Positions 1 through 5,980 of a DNA stretch of 6,029 nt are shown here, one piece after another. The DNA is from Candidatus Omnitrophota bacterium (GTDB taxonomy: Bacteria > Ratteibacteria > UBA8468 > B48-G9 > JAFGKM01), in contig JAMWBY010000075.1 in the NCBI GenBank assembly GCA_023818745.1, positions 1-6,029 of the forward strand, written 5' to 3'. The notes under the pieces are model-generated. The model worked only from the letters and a program-made list of their open reading frames with translations. It ran no database searches and had not been told where the DNA came from. Position 1 is the stretch's first letter; the number at the start of each line of letters is the position of its first letter. Made by a program: the position numbers and the translations under genes.

Positions 1-150
1 TAATTCACATCCTGCTGGCATAAGCGCTCTTGTCTTTGCATTTTCATTCAATTTTACTCTTACACTTTCAGGAATTCTTGATAATTGAAGACCATCTGGT
101 TTCTCAAAAATTTCTTCAACATTATAAAACTCTATATCTTTATAAACCAT
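1..150 (-). CDS. N-terminal fragment of a putative SGNH/GDSL-type hydrolase (runs off the left edge)
   Basis: The frame opens with ATG at 150-148 and stays open for 50 codons to the window edge. The peptide begins MVYKDIEFYNVEEIFEKPDG and continues with a stretch containing LQLSRIPESVR, then LMPAGCEL at the edge. This pattern, a short 'N-V-E-E' opening, an 'L-x-R-(I/V)-P-E-x-V-R' block and an 'A-G-(C/V)-E-(L/I)' strand, recalls the N-terminal region of bacterial SGNH/GDSL-type hydrolases. That match is from memory, and the catalytic blocks lie outside the window. There is no signal peptide or membrane segment at this end, so it is not an ExbD/TolR protein, the usual partner of the gene before it. 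The start overlaps the proton-channel gene by 11 bases (140-150), which implies co-transcription and probably coupled translation. No good Shine-Dalgarno sequence lies close upstream. I am fairly sure it is a real gene and only moderately sure of the family. Confidence 0.55.
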   Translation of the reverse strand, partial: MVYKDIEFYNVEEIFEKPDGLQLSRIPESVRVKLNENAKTRALMPAGCEL

Positions 151-787
151 TTTTATTTCTTTTTATTTCTTCATCCTTAAAAAATTGCATTGAAATATAT
201 TCTTCAATAAAAGGAATTAAAACTTCCATCTCTTCCATTAAATTTTGAACTTTATCTTTAAAATAGTTATAACCAACTGCTGCTGGAATTGCAACAAGTA
301 GTCCTATAACTGTTGTAATAAGTGCTTCTGCTACACCACCTGCAACAACTCTTATGGAGGAAGAACCGGTAATTGACATATTTGTAAAAGCGATTAAAAG
401 ACCCCAAACAGTTCCAAGAAGTCCTAAAAAAGGAGCAACCGCTGAAATTGTGGCAAGAGAAGTAAGATTTCTTTCAAGATTTATCTGTTCTTTTATAAAC
501 CCCTTTTCAATATATTTCTTTGCTGTTTCAAAATCCATCTTTTCATATTTTAAAAGAGATTGAACATAATGAAAGATTGAATAAATAGGAGATGGGATTT
601 TTTTTATTTCTTTTTTTGAAACAAGGTATGATTCAAAAATTTTATTTTTTTTATAGGCATTTCTTATTATAAAAAATTTTTCTATGATAACATACCAAGA
701 ATAGATGGAAAGAAGACAAAGAACAACAATATCAATTTTCCCGAAAATATCACAGTGTTTCCATGAAGAGATAAAAATATTTTCCAT
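140..787 (-). CDS. MotA/TolQ/ExbB family proton channel protein
   Basis: This 215-residue inner-membrane protein belongs to the family whose pentamers, with an ExbD/TolR-type partner, convert proton flow into work on the outer membrane. The layout is typical: a first membrane segment near residues 18-40, a long cytoplasmic loop (about 45-105), and two conserved segments at about 110-134 and 150-175. The second segment carries APFLGLLGTVWG (118-129) and the third GGVAEAL (150-156) followed by ITTVIGLLVAIPA (157-169). Thr126, Glu154 and Thr159 fall where E. coli ExbB has Thr148, Glu176 and Thr181, with the same spacing, so the channel residues look intact. The short N-terminus before the first segment is more TolQ-like than E. 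coli ExbB-like, but TolQ and ExbB cannot be told apart here. The following gene overlaps by 11 bases and does not look like ExbD/TolR. The ATG at 787 lies just downstream of a good sigma70-like promoter and has no Shine-Dalgarno sequence. Confidence 0.93.
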   Translation of the reverse strand: MENIFISSWKHCDIFGKIDIVVLCLLSIYSWYVIIEKFFIIRNAYKKNKIFESYLVSKKEIKKIPSPIYSIFHYVQSLLKYEKMDFETAKKYIEKGFIKEQINLERNLTSLATISAVAPFLGLLGTVWGLLIAFTNMSITGSSSIRVVAGGVAEALITTVIGLLVAIPAAVGYNYFKDKVQNLMEEMEVLIPFIEEYISMQFFKDEEIKRNKNGL

Positions 788-795
788 ATTGTTTA

Positions 796-823
796 ATTTT
801 ATATTTTATTTCACTTATGTCAA
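796..823 (-). promoter_or_regulatory. Candidate sigma70-type promoter for the leftward proton-channel gene
   Basis: Read on the minus strand, a perfect -35 box TTGACA (823 to 818) is followed after 16 bases by TAAAAT (801 to 796), which matches the -10 consensus at five of six positions. The expected start of transcription is near 789, only about two bases before the ATG at 787, so the transcript would be almost leaderless. The perfect -35 box stands out, but in such AT-rich DNA the -10 box alone would be weak evidence. Confidence 0.6.
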
Positions 824-836
824 CTAAAATAAAAAT

Positions 837-865
837 TTGAATAAAATTTTTTATAATTTTAAAAT
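837..865 (+). promoter_or_regulatory. Candidate promoter for the rightward six-gene cluster
   Basis: TTGAAT (837-842) is followed after 17 bases by TAAAAT (860-865). Standard spacing puts the transcription start at about 872, which is the A of the prepilin peptidase ATG, so the message would be leaderless. A perfect TATAAT at 852-857 is an alternative -10 box; it has no good -35 box at the right distance and would give a leader of about 8 bases. Either choice leaves no room for a Shine-Dalgarno sequence. The region is so AT-rich that chance matches are likely, hence the moderate confidence. Confidence 0.45.
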
Positions 866-871
866 ATAAGT

Positions 872-1645
872 ATGGGATTTGTTATTTTTATACTTGGTCT
901 TATTTTTGGAAGTTTTGCAAATGTATGTATTTATAGATTACCAAAAGGAAAATCTATAATTTATCCATCTTCTTTCTGTCCCAACTGTAATAAACCAATA
1001 AAGTGGTATGACAATATTCCTCTTTTAAGTTATATAATTTTAAAAGGAAAATGTAGATACTGTAAAAGTAAAATTTCTTTTAGATACTTTATTGTTGAAT
1101 TGCTTACTGGGTTACTTTTTTTTATTATATATAAAAAATTCGGACTTTCATATCTTAATTTTGTTTTTGATATTTTTGTCCTTTCTCTCATTATAGTAAG
1201 TTTTATTGACATTGATACATTTTTAATTTCAGATGTTATTGTGATACCTGGAATTTTCCTTGGACTTTTTTTCTCTTTTTTATTCCCTAAAATTCATAAT
1301 ATGGAAAGATTAAATAGTTTTTTATATTCTTTTATTGGAGCAATTGTTGGTGGAGGAGTTTTAATTTTTCTTGCCATAATTGGTAAATTGCTTTTCAAGA
1401 AAGAAGCAATGGGTGGTGGAGATGTAAAACTGCTTGCAATGATAGGTGCTTTTCTTGGATGGAAACCAATTTTATTGACTTTATTTTTTGCTTCAGTTAT
1501 AGGAGTTTTAATAAGTTTAATACTGATAATGATGAAAAAAAAGAAAGTAGATGATTATATTCCATTTGGTCCTTATCTGGCTATTGGTGCAATAATATCT
1601 ATTTTTTTAAAAGGTTATTATTTTTCAGGTTTTTTAATTGAGTGA
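872..1645 (+). CDS. pilD: Type IV prepilin peptidase / N-methyltransferase (A24 family)
   Basis: This 257-residue polytopic membrane enzyme cleaves the leader of type IV prepilins or type II secretion pseudopilins at the cytoplasmic face and N-methylates the new N-terminus. The methyltransferase part is present: GSFANVCIYRLP (13-24), the zinc-type cysteine pairs C36-x-x-C39 and C61-x-x-C64, and an 'NIPLLSY' block between them (48-54). The peptidase part has both catalytic aspartates: Asp113 in FIDID and Asp184 in GGGDVKLLAMIGA, matching Asp149 and Asp213 of Pseudomonas PilD. The late PFGPYLAIGA motif (231-240) is also there. About seven to eight hydrophobic segments span the protein, and the length is normal for the bifunctional form. 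No pilin or secretion genes are in the window, so its substrates are encoded elsewhere. It is the first gene of the rightward cluster, and its ATG coincides with the predicted transcription start. Confidence 0.96.
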   Translation: MGFVIFILGLIFGSFANVCIYRLPKGKSIIYPSSFCPNCNKPIKWYDNIPLLSYIILKGKCRYCKSKISFRYFIVELLTGLLFFIIYKKFGLSYLNFVFDIFVLSLIIVSFIDIDTFLISDVIVIPGIFLGLFFSFLFPKIHNMERLNSFLYSFIGAIVGGGVLIFLAIIGKLLFKKEAMGGGDVKLLAMIGAFLGWKPILLTLFFASVIGVLISLILIMMKKKKVDDYIPFGPYLAIGAIISIFLKGYYFSGFLIE

Positions 1646-1649
1646 AAAA

Positions 1650-2186
1650 ATGAGTATATCAGCGCTTGAAATTGTGAAAGAATTTTTTATATTAAACAAT
1701 TTTTATGTGAATGTTAAAAATGGATTTCTTATCGTTAAAAATTTAAAAGAGATAGGTAAAGAGATAGATGAATTTGTAATAGAAAAAGAAAAAATAGGTT
1801 TTATAGATAAAGGTATTGTTAAAGTTATAGCATGGCATACCTTGAAATTTACTCCTTCTGTAATTAAAAATTTTCATTCAGAGATATTTGAAATCACAAA
1901 TGAAAAAATTTATAAAAGTTTAGTAGATGATAAAGATTATAAAAAAATTCTTGTTGTCCCAGGACTTCCAGCAACACCAGATATAAGGAATGAATCTGTA
2001 AAAATGCTGAAAGATAATGGTATTGAACATATAATTTTGTTTCCAACAATAATTTCTAATCTTATTGAGAAAATTGATGAGAGAAATCTTTATCAATCAC
2101 ATACACTTGAAATCATAAGGATTCTAAAATTCTATAAGTTCTTTTCTGAAAAAAAATTTGAAAAACTTCTTTTTGATGAAAAATGA
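1650..2186 (+). CDS. Unrecognised 178-residue protein, possibly restriction-endonuclease-like
   Basis: I do not recognise this family. The protein is soluble with no signal or membrane segment. An N-terminal helix (about 3-18) is followed by a strand FLIVKN (26-31), an acidic strand GKEIDEFVIEKE (36-47), a strand GIVKVIAWHT (55-64), and a C-terminal part with KILVVPGLPATPDIRNES (99-116) and GIEHIILFPTIISNLIEKI (124-142). The helix-strand-'EID'-strand-'xVK' order, and the later strand-helix-strand block resembling the end of Mrr-type domains, suggest a PD-(D/E)XK-like fold. In that reading Asp40 and Lys58 keep their places, but the usual Glu of the ExK motif is Ile56. This is inference. I chose ATG at 1650, four bases after the pilD stop; an in-frame TTG at 1638 would add four residues and overlap pilD by 8 bases. 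A weak GAGTG (1640-1644) precedes the ATG. The stop overlaps the recG start (ATGA). Confidence 0.85.
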   Translation: MSISALEIVKEFFILNNFYVNVKNGFLIVKNLKEIGKEIDEFVIEKEKIGFIDKGIVKVIAWHTLKFTPSVIKNFHSEIFEITNEKIYKSLVDDKDYKKILVVPGLPATPDIRNESVKMLKDNGIEHIILFPTIISNLIEKIDERNLYQSHTLEIIRILKFYKFFSEKKFEKLLFDEK

Positions 2187-4189
2187 AGTTAAGTTTAGAT
2201 ACACCATTAAAAAATCTTAAAGGGATAGGACCTCAAAAAGAAAAATATTTTAATAAGTTGAATATCAAAAAAGTAGAAGATATACTTTTTTATTTTCCGA
2301 GAAAGTATCTGAATTTAAAAAATGTGAAAAAAATAATAGAGTTAAAAGAAGGTGAAGTCGTTACAATAAAGGCGAAAGTTATTGCAAGAGAAGAAAAAAA
2401 GTTGTCATTTAAGACCGGATATCTTAAAATTGCAGTGAGCGATAATACTGGAATTTTGTATGTGATTTTCTTCAATCAAATTTATTTAAAAAATATCTTT
2501 CAAATTGGCAAAACATTTATTTTCAATGGAAAGATTGAAATTTTTAACAGGGATTTTGAAATAATAAATCCATTTTATGAGGAATATGAAGGTAAAAGGA
2601 CTGACTGGATTTTACCTGTATATCCTTTAACAAAAGGACTCTCTCAAAAAAATATCAGAAAAATTGTAAAATTATTATTAAAAAATTTGAAAGAATTTCC
2701 TTCTGAAATTTTACCTCTTGAAAGACGGCTTGTTTTAAACATTTCAAATATCAAACACGCACTTAACAATATACATTTTCCAGTATCAGAAGTTAATCTT
2801 GAAAAAGCAAGAAATTATTTAATTTTCAGAGAGTTTTTTATTTTCCAACTTAATCTTTTATGGAAAAAGAAAATTGAACAAAAATCAGATGAAAATTTGA
2901 TATTTGAAATAGATGAAAACCTTATTGACGAGTTTGAGAAAAATCTGCCTTTTAAACTTACTGAAAATCAAAAAGAAATAATGAAAGAAATAATCATTGA
3001 TATAAAAAGAGGTAAGTTGATAAGAAGGTTGATTTATGGAGAAGTTGGTTCTGGAAAAACAGTAATAGCAATTTTTACTTTATGGATTTTTGCAAAAATT
3101 GGTTTTCAAGGTGTATTTTTATGTCCAACTGAAATACTTACACACCAGCACTTTATCAACTGGAATGAGTTATTTTTAAGTCAGGATATTTCTATTGGAG
3201 TTCTTACAGGTAGTTTAACAGAAAAAGAGAAAGAACAATTAAAAGAAGATATTGAAACTGGTAAAATGAAAGTTTTGATTGGAACACATGCTATTTTAAA
3301 TGAAAAAATTAATTTTAAAAATCTTAAAGTTGTTATTGTTGATGAACAGCATAAATTCGGGGTTAGACAGCAGGAAATTTTAAAAGAAAAAAGAAAAAAT
3401 GTTCATTATATTTCAATGAGTGCAACTCCAATACCCAGAACTGTTGCTTTAACTCTCTATGGAAATATGGATTTTTCTATTCTTGGTGATTTACCAAAAG
3501 GGCAAAGACAGATTATAACTTATCTATTTTCTAAACAAGATAGTGAAAAAATATATTCTTTTATAAAATTTCAGATATCTCAAAATAAAACTGGGTTTAT
3601 CATAACTCCAGCAATAAAAGAAAATGAAAATATTGAATCTGCGGAAGAAAAATATAAAGAACTGTGTGAAAAATTGTCTGGTATTAAAATAGGACTTCTT
3701 CATGGAAAACTTTCAAAAGAAATTCAGAAAGATGTTTTAAAAAAATTCAGAGAAAAAGAAATAAAACTTCTTGTATCTACAACAATTATTGAAACAGGAA
3801 TAGATATTCCAGATGTTTCTTTTATAATTATTGAACAGGCGGAAAGATTTGGTCTGGCCCAACTTCATCAGTTAAGAGGAAGAGTTGGTAGAAGTGGAGA
3901 AATTGGCTATTGTTTTTTAATTGTCTATAATGAAGATGAAGAGGTAAATGAAAGATTATCAAGTTTTATTGAAAAAGAGAGTGGTTTTGATGTTGCAGAA
4001 CTTGATTTTGATTTAAGAGGTCCTGGGGATTTACTTGGAACAAGACAACATGGAATTCCACCTTTGAAAATAGGAGATATAAGGAAAGATATTGAATTAT
4101 TAAAACTTGCAAGAAAAGAGGTAGAAAGAATTCTAAAATTGGACCCTGAACTTAAAAAAATGAGTTATTTAAAAAAATTTATAAAATGA
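2183..4189 (+). CDS. recG: ATP-dependent DNA helicase RecG
   Basis: RecG is a superfamily 2 DNA translocase that reverses stalled replication forks and branch-migrates recombination intermediates in the cytoplasm. The order is standard: an N-terminal LKGIGPQKEK element (12-21), the wedge OB-fold (about 55-135), then two helicase domains. Visible motifs are Walker A GEVGSGKT (286-293), PTEIL (315-319), GTHA (367-370), Walker B DEQHKFGVRQQ (387-397), SATPIPRT (413-420), HGKL (507-510), STTIIETGIDIPD (532-544) and motif VI HQLRGRVGR (562-570). The RecG-specific hairpin region DLRGPGDLLGTRQHG (610-624) is intact. At 668 residues it is slightly shorter than the E. coli enzyme (693) and lacks the long N-terminal helical extension of the Thermotoga protein. 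Walker A has Glu where many RecGs have Asp, a conservative change. The ATG at 2183 overlaps the previous stop by 4 bases and has no Shine-Dalgarno sequence, so translational coupling is likely. Confidence 0.98.
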   Translation: MKLSLDTPLKNLKGIGPQKEKYFNKLNIKKVEDILFYFPRKYLNLKNVKKIIELKEGEVVTIKAKVIAREEKKLSFKTGYLKIAVSDNTGILYVIFFNQIYLKNIFQIGKTFIFNGKIEIFNRDFEIINPFYEEYEGKRTDWILPVYPLTKGLSQKNIRKIVKLLLKNLKEFPSEILPLERRLVLNISNIKHALNNIHFPVSEVNLEKARNYLIFREFFIFQLNLLWKKKIEQKSDENLIFEIDENLIDEFEKNLPFKLTENQKEIMKEIIIDIKRGKLIRRLIYGEVGSGKTVIAIFTLWIFAKIGFQGVFLCPTEILTHQHFINWNELFLSQDISIGVLTGSLTEKEKEQLKEDIETGKMKVLIGTHAILNEKINFKNLKVVIVDEQHKFGVRQQEILKEKRKNVHYISMSATPIPRTVALTLYGNMDFSILGDLPKGQRQIITYLFSKQDSEKIYSFIKFQISQNKTGFIITPAIKENENIESAEEKYKELCEKLSGIKIGLLHGKLSKEIQKDVLKKFREKEIKLLVSTTIIETGIDIPDVSFIIIEQAERFGLAQLHQLRGRVGRSGEIGYCFLIVYNEDEEVNERLSSFIEKESGFDVAELDFDLRGPGDLLGTRQHGIPPLKIGDIRKDIELLKLARKEVERILKLDPELKKMSYLKKFIK

Positions 4190-4881
4190 TAGAAGATATT
4201 TTAGTAATCATTCCTTGTAATAATGAAGAAAAGACAATTGGTTTTATTGTAAAAGAATTAAGAAAAAATTTTAAAAATATACTTGTTATTGACGATGGCT
4301 CAATAGATAAAACAAAAGAATTTGCAGAAAAAGAAGGTGCTATGGTTATTTCACATAAATTTTGTAAAGGAAAAGGAGAAGCATTAAAAACTGGCTTTAA
4401 ATATGCTTTAGAAAATAAATTTTCTGCTGTAATTACAATGGATGGAGATGGACAACATTTACCTGAGGAAACTATAAAATTTGTTGAAAAATATAAAAGA
4501 AATCCAGATGTGGGAATAGTTATTGGAGCGAGAGATATATATTCAAAAAGCATGCCCTTTATAAGAAAAATAACAAATTTATCAATGTCTCTTTTAATAT
4601 CTTTGATTTCTTTTAAATGGATTTCTGATACACAATCTGGATTTAGATTAATCAATAAAGAAGTCCTCGAAAAAATTAAATTATACACTTCTCATTTTGA
4701 AACAGAATCTGAAATTTTAATAAAAGCAGGATGGTTAAGATTTAAAATAAAATCAATTCCTATTAAAACTATATATAGAAAAGAAAAAAGTAAAATAAAA
4801 CCATTAACAGATACTTTAAGATTTTTTAGAATGCTTATTTTTATACTCTATCCATCATTATTAAAGACAAAATGGAAATAA
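4186..4881 (+). CDS. Family 2 glycosyltransferase, polyprenol-phosphate-sugar synthase type
   Basis: This 231-residue GT-A fold enzyme resembles dolichol/polyprenol-phosphate mannose or glucose synthases, which move a sugar from a nucleotide donor onto a lipid phosphate at the inner face of the membrane. The visible motifs are VIIPCNNEEKTI (7-18), VIDDGSIDKT (34-43), KGKGEALKTGF (61-71), the metal-binding MDGDGQH (85-91), GARD (114-117), SDTQSGFR (147-154) and the FETE acidic motif (171-174) with the likely catalytic region. There is no multi-pass C-terminal membrane domain; only a hydrophobic stretch near 212-226 could anchor or associate it with the membrane, as in the short forms of the family. 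The sugar and acceptor cannot be read from the sequence. The ATG overlaps the recG stop (ATGA), no Shine-Dalgarno sequence is present, and the next gene overlaps by 10 bases. Confidence 0.92.
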   Translation: MIEDILVIIPCNNEEKTIGFIVKELRKNFKNILVIDDGSIDKTKEFAEKEGAMVISHKFCKGKGEALKTGFKYALENKFSAVITMDGDGQHLPEETIKFVEKYKRNPDVGIVIGARDIYSKSMPFIRKITNLSMSLLISLISFKWISDTQSGFRLINKEVLEKIKLYTSHFETESEILIKAGWLRFKIKSIPIKTIYRKEKSKIKPLTDTLRFFRMLIFILYPSLLKTKWK

Positions 4882-5519
4882 ACTTTGAAGAATTAAGAAG
4901 ACAAATGGTAGAGCAGCAGTTGATAAAAAGAGGTATAAGAGATAAAAAAGTTATCTCTGCTTTTCTAAAAGTTCCACGAGAAAAATTTGTTCCTGAAAGT
5001 TTAAAAGAATATGCCTACGAAGATGGGCCTCTTTCAATAGGAGAAGGACAAACAATAAGCCAACCATATATAGTTGCTTTGATGACAGAAAGTTTAAAAT
5101 TAAACGGAAATGAAAAGGTTCTTGAAATAGGAACAGGAAGTGGATATCAAAGTGCAATTCTTGCAGAAATTGGATGCGATGTTTATTCAGTTGAAAGAAT
5201 AGAAAAACTTGCAAAGAGAGCAGAAAAAATTTTAAAAGAACTTAATTATAATGTAAAAATAAAAATTGGAGATGGAACTCTTGGATGGGAAGAATATAGT
5301 CCTTTTGATAGAATTATAGTAACTGCTGCTGCACCTTCAATTCCCGAAAATTTAATTTCTCAATTGAGTGAAAAAGATGGTAGATTAATAATACCTGTTG
5401 GAGATAGGTTTATTCAGGATTTAATCCTTGTGATAAAAAGACAAGATATAATAGAAAAGTTAAATCTTGGTGGATGTCAATTTGTTCCTTTAATAGGAAA
5501 GGAAGGATGGAAAGAATGA
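4872..5519 (+). CDS. pcm: Protein-L-isoaspartate O-methyltransferase
   Basis: Pcm uses S-adenosylmethionine to methylate isoaspartyl residues in aged proteins, starting their repair to aspartate. The family signatures are all present in 215 residues, a normal length: VPREKFVP (34-41), GQTISQP (59-65) containing the conserved Ser63, the SAM-binding VLEIGTGSGYQSA (83-95), VERI (107-110), GDGTLGW (133-139), IIVTAAAPSIP (148-158), IIPVGD (173-178) and the C-terminal FVPLIGKEGW (204-213). The ATG at 4872 overlaps the glycosyltransferase by 10 bases. A second in-frame ATG at 4905 (Met12) would also keep the family core, but the first start is favoured because many homologues have residues before this point. 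No Shine-Dalgarno sequence is visible. The gene stop overlaps the next start (ATGA). Confidence 0.97.
   Translation: MEINFEELRRQMVEQQLIKRGIRDKKVISAFLKVPREKFVPESLKEYAYEDGPLSIGEGQTISQPYIVALMTESLKLNGNEKVLEIGTGSGYQSAILAEIGCDVYSVERIEKLAKRAEKILKELNYNVKIKIGDGTLGWEEYSPFDRIIVTAAAPSIPENLISQLSEKDGRLIIPVGDRFIQDLILVIKRQDIIEKLNLGGCQFVPLIGKEGWKE
5501..5506 (+). promoter_or_regulatory. Shine-Dalgarno-like site GGAAGG deciding the last gene's start
   Basis: GGAAGG lies nine bases before the ATG at 5516 and is the only convincing purine-rich ribosome site in the window. It also encodes part of the Pcm C-terminus (the GKEGW region), so it could be partly coincidental. It supports the ATG at 5516 over the in-frame ATGs at 5474 and 5507. 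The latter begins one base after the motif and would be too close. Confidence 0.4.
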
Positions 5520-5968
5520 AAGAAATTTTAATTACTCTTGAACTTTCAATGCTTCCAATCTCAGAACTAAGGGGAGCAATACCATATGGATTAAGTAAAT
5601 CAATTCCTTTCTGGAATGTTTTTTTTATATCAATAATAGGAAATTTATTACCTGTAATTCCTTTATATTTTTTACTTGAAGATTTTTTAAATTTTTTTAG
5701 TAAATTTAGATATGGAAAGAAATTTACTAATTATATTGTCAATAGAACAAAAAGTAGATCAAAAATTGTTGATACTTATAAAACTATTGGTCTTTTAATA
5801 TTTGTTGGAATTCCTTTACCTATGACAGGTGCATGGACTGGAACTCTTGCTGCTGTTATTTTTCAATTAAAATTTAAAAATTATTTAATAGGAATTATTG
5901 GTGGTGTCTTGATGGCTGGTATTATTGTATCTCTTGTTACACTTGGAATAACTAAATTTATTTTTTAA
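5516..5968 (+). CDS. Small multidrug-export-like membrane protein (COG2426 / PF06695 type)
   Basis: This 150-residue integral membrane protein matches the family annotated as putative small multidrug export proteins, whose transport role is largely assigned by annotation rather than experiment. The characteristic blocks are ELRGAIPYGL (17-26), IGNLLPVIPLYF (41-52) and GIPLPMTGAWTGTLAA (98-113). Hydrophobic segments lie at about 32-54, 90-116 and 124-147, with re-entrant-looking Gly/Pro-rich pieces at the first and third blocks. A basic loop (about 63-83) separates the halves. I chose ATG at 5516, which gives an ATGA overlap with the pcm stop and places ELRGAIP where family members have it. 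The longer frame from 5474 would add 14 charged residues coded inside pcm and is unlikely. The length is normal for the family and the gene closes the rightward cluster. Confidence 0.9.
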   Translation: MKEILITLELSMLPISELRGAIPYGLSKSIPFWNVFFISIIGNLLPVIPLYFLLEDFLNFFSKFRYGKKFTNYIVNRTKSRSKIVDTYKTIGLLIFVGIPLPMTGAWTGTLAAVIFQLKFKNYLIGIIGGVLMAGIIVSLVTLGITKFIF

Positions 5969-5980
5969 TTTTTAAATTAA
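5965..5980. repeat. AT-only inverted repeat between convergent genes
   Basis: TTAATTT (5965-5971) and AAATTAA (5974-5980) are perfect reverse complements separated by two T. The repeat spans the stop codons of both convergent genes, the place where a shared terminator would be expected. It has no G or C, so the stem would be weak, and no T-run follows it on the plus strand. It is therefore a poor intrinsic terminator candidate and may be chance in this composition. Confidence 0.25.

Noticed and set aside
286..320. The region opposite the third membrane segment of the proton channel, checked for an RNA gene or regulatory hairpin because it is locally richer in G and C.
   Set aside because: The local composition is explained by Gly/Ala codons of the GGVAEAL to VAIPA motif; no stem or RNA signature was seen.
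30..563. Plus-strand open frames opposite the proton-channel gene and the left-edge gene.
   Set aside because: They are antisense to well-supported minus-strand genes, have no family motifs and no plausible promoter.
856..865. The palindrome ATTTTAAAAT before pilD, considered as an operator.
   Set aside because: It consists only of A and T in an AT-rich spacer and overlaps the likely -10 box, so chance explains it.
1535..1542. A run of eight A inside pilD, considered as a slippage or programmed frameshift site.
   Set aside because: The frame stays intact into the conserved PFGPYLAIGA motif, and such A-runs are common in lysine-rich genes of this composition.
4179..4688. A 169-codon open frame on the minus strand opposite the glycosyltransferase.
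   Set aside because: It lies fully antisense to a gene with clear family 2 motifs, its translation shows no recognisable motif, and long antisense frames are expected opposite AT-rich genes of this codon use.
4951..5214. An 87-codon minus-strand open frame inside pcm.
   Set aside because: It is antisense to the conserved SAM-binding core of pcm and shows no motif of its own.
5474..5515. A longer start for the COG2426-type protein, adding 14 residues.
   Set aside because: The extra residues are coded inside pcm, are charged, and precede the usual family N-terminus. ATG at 5516 has the ATGA overlap and a GGAAGG at good spacing.
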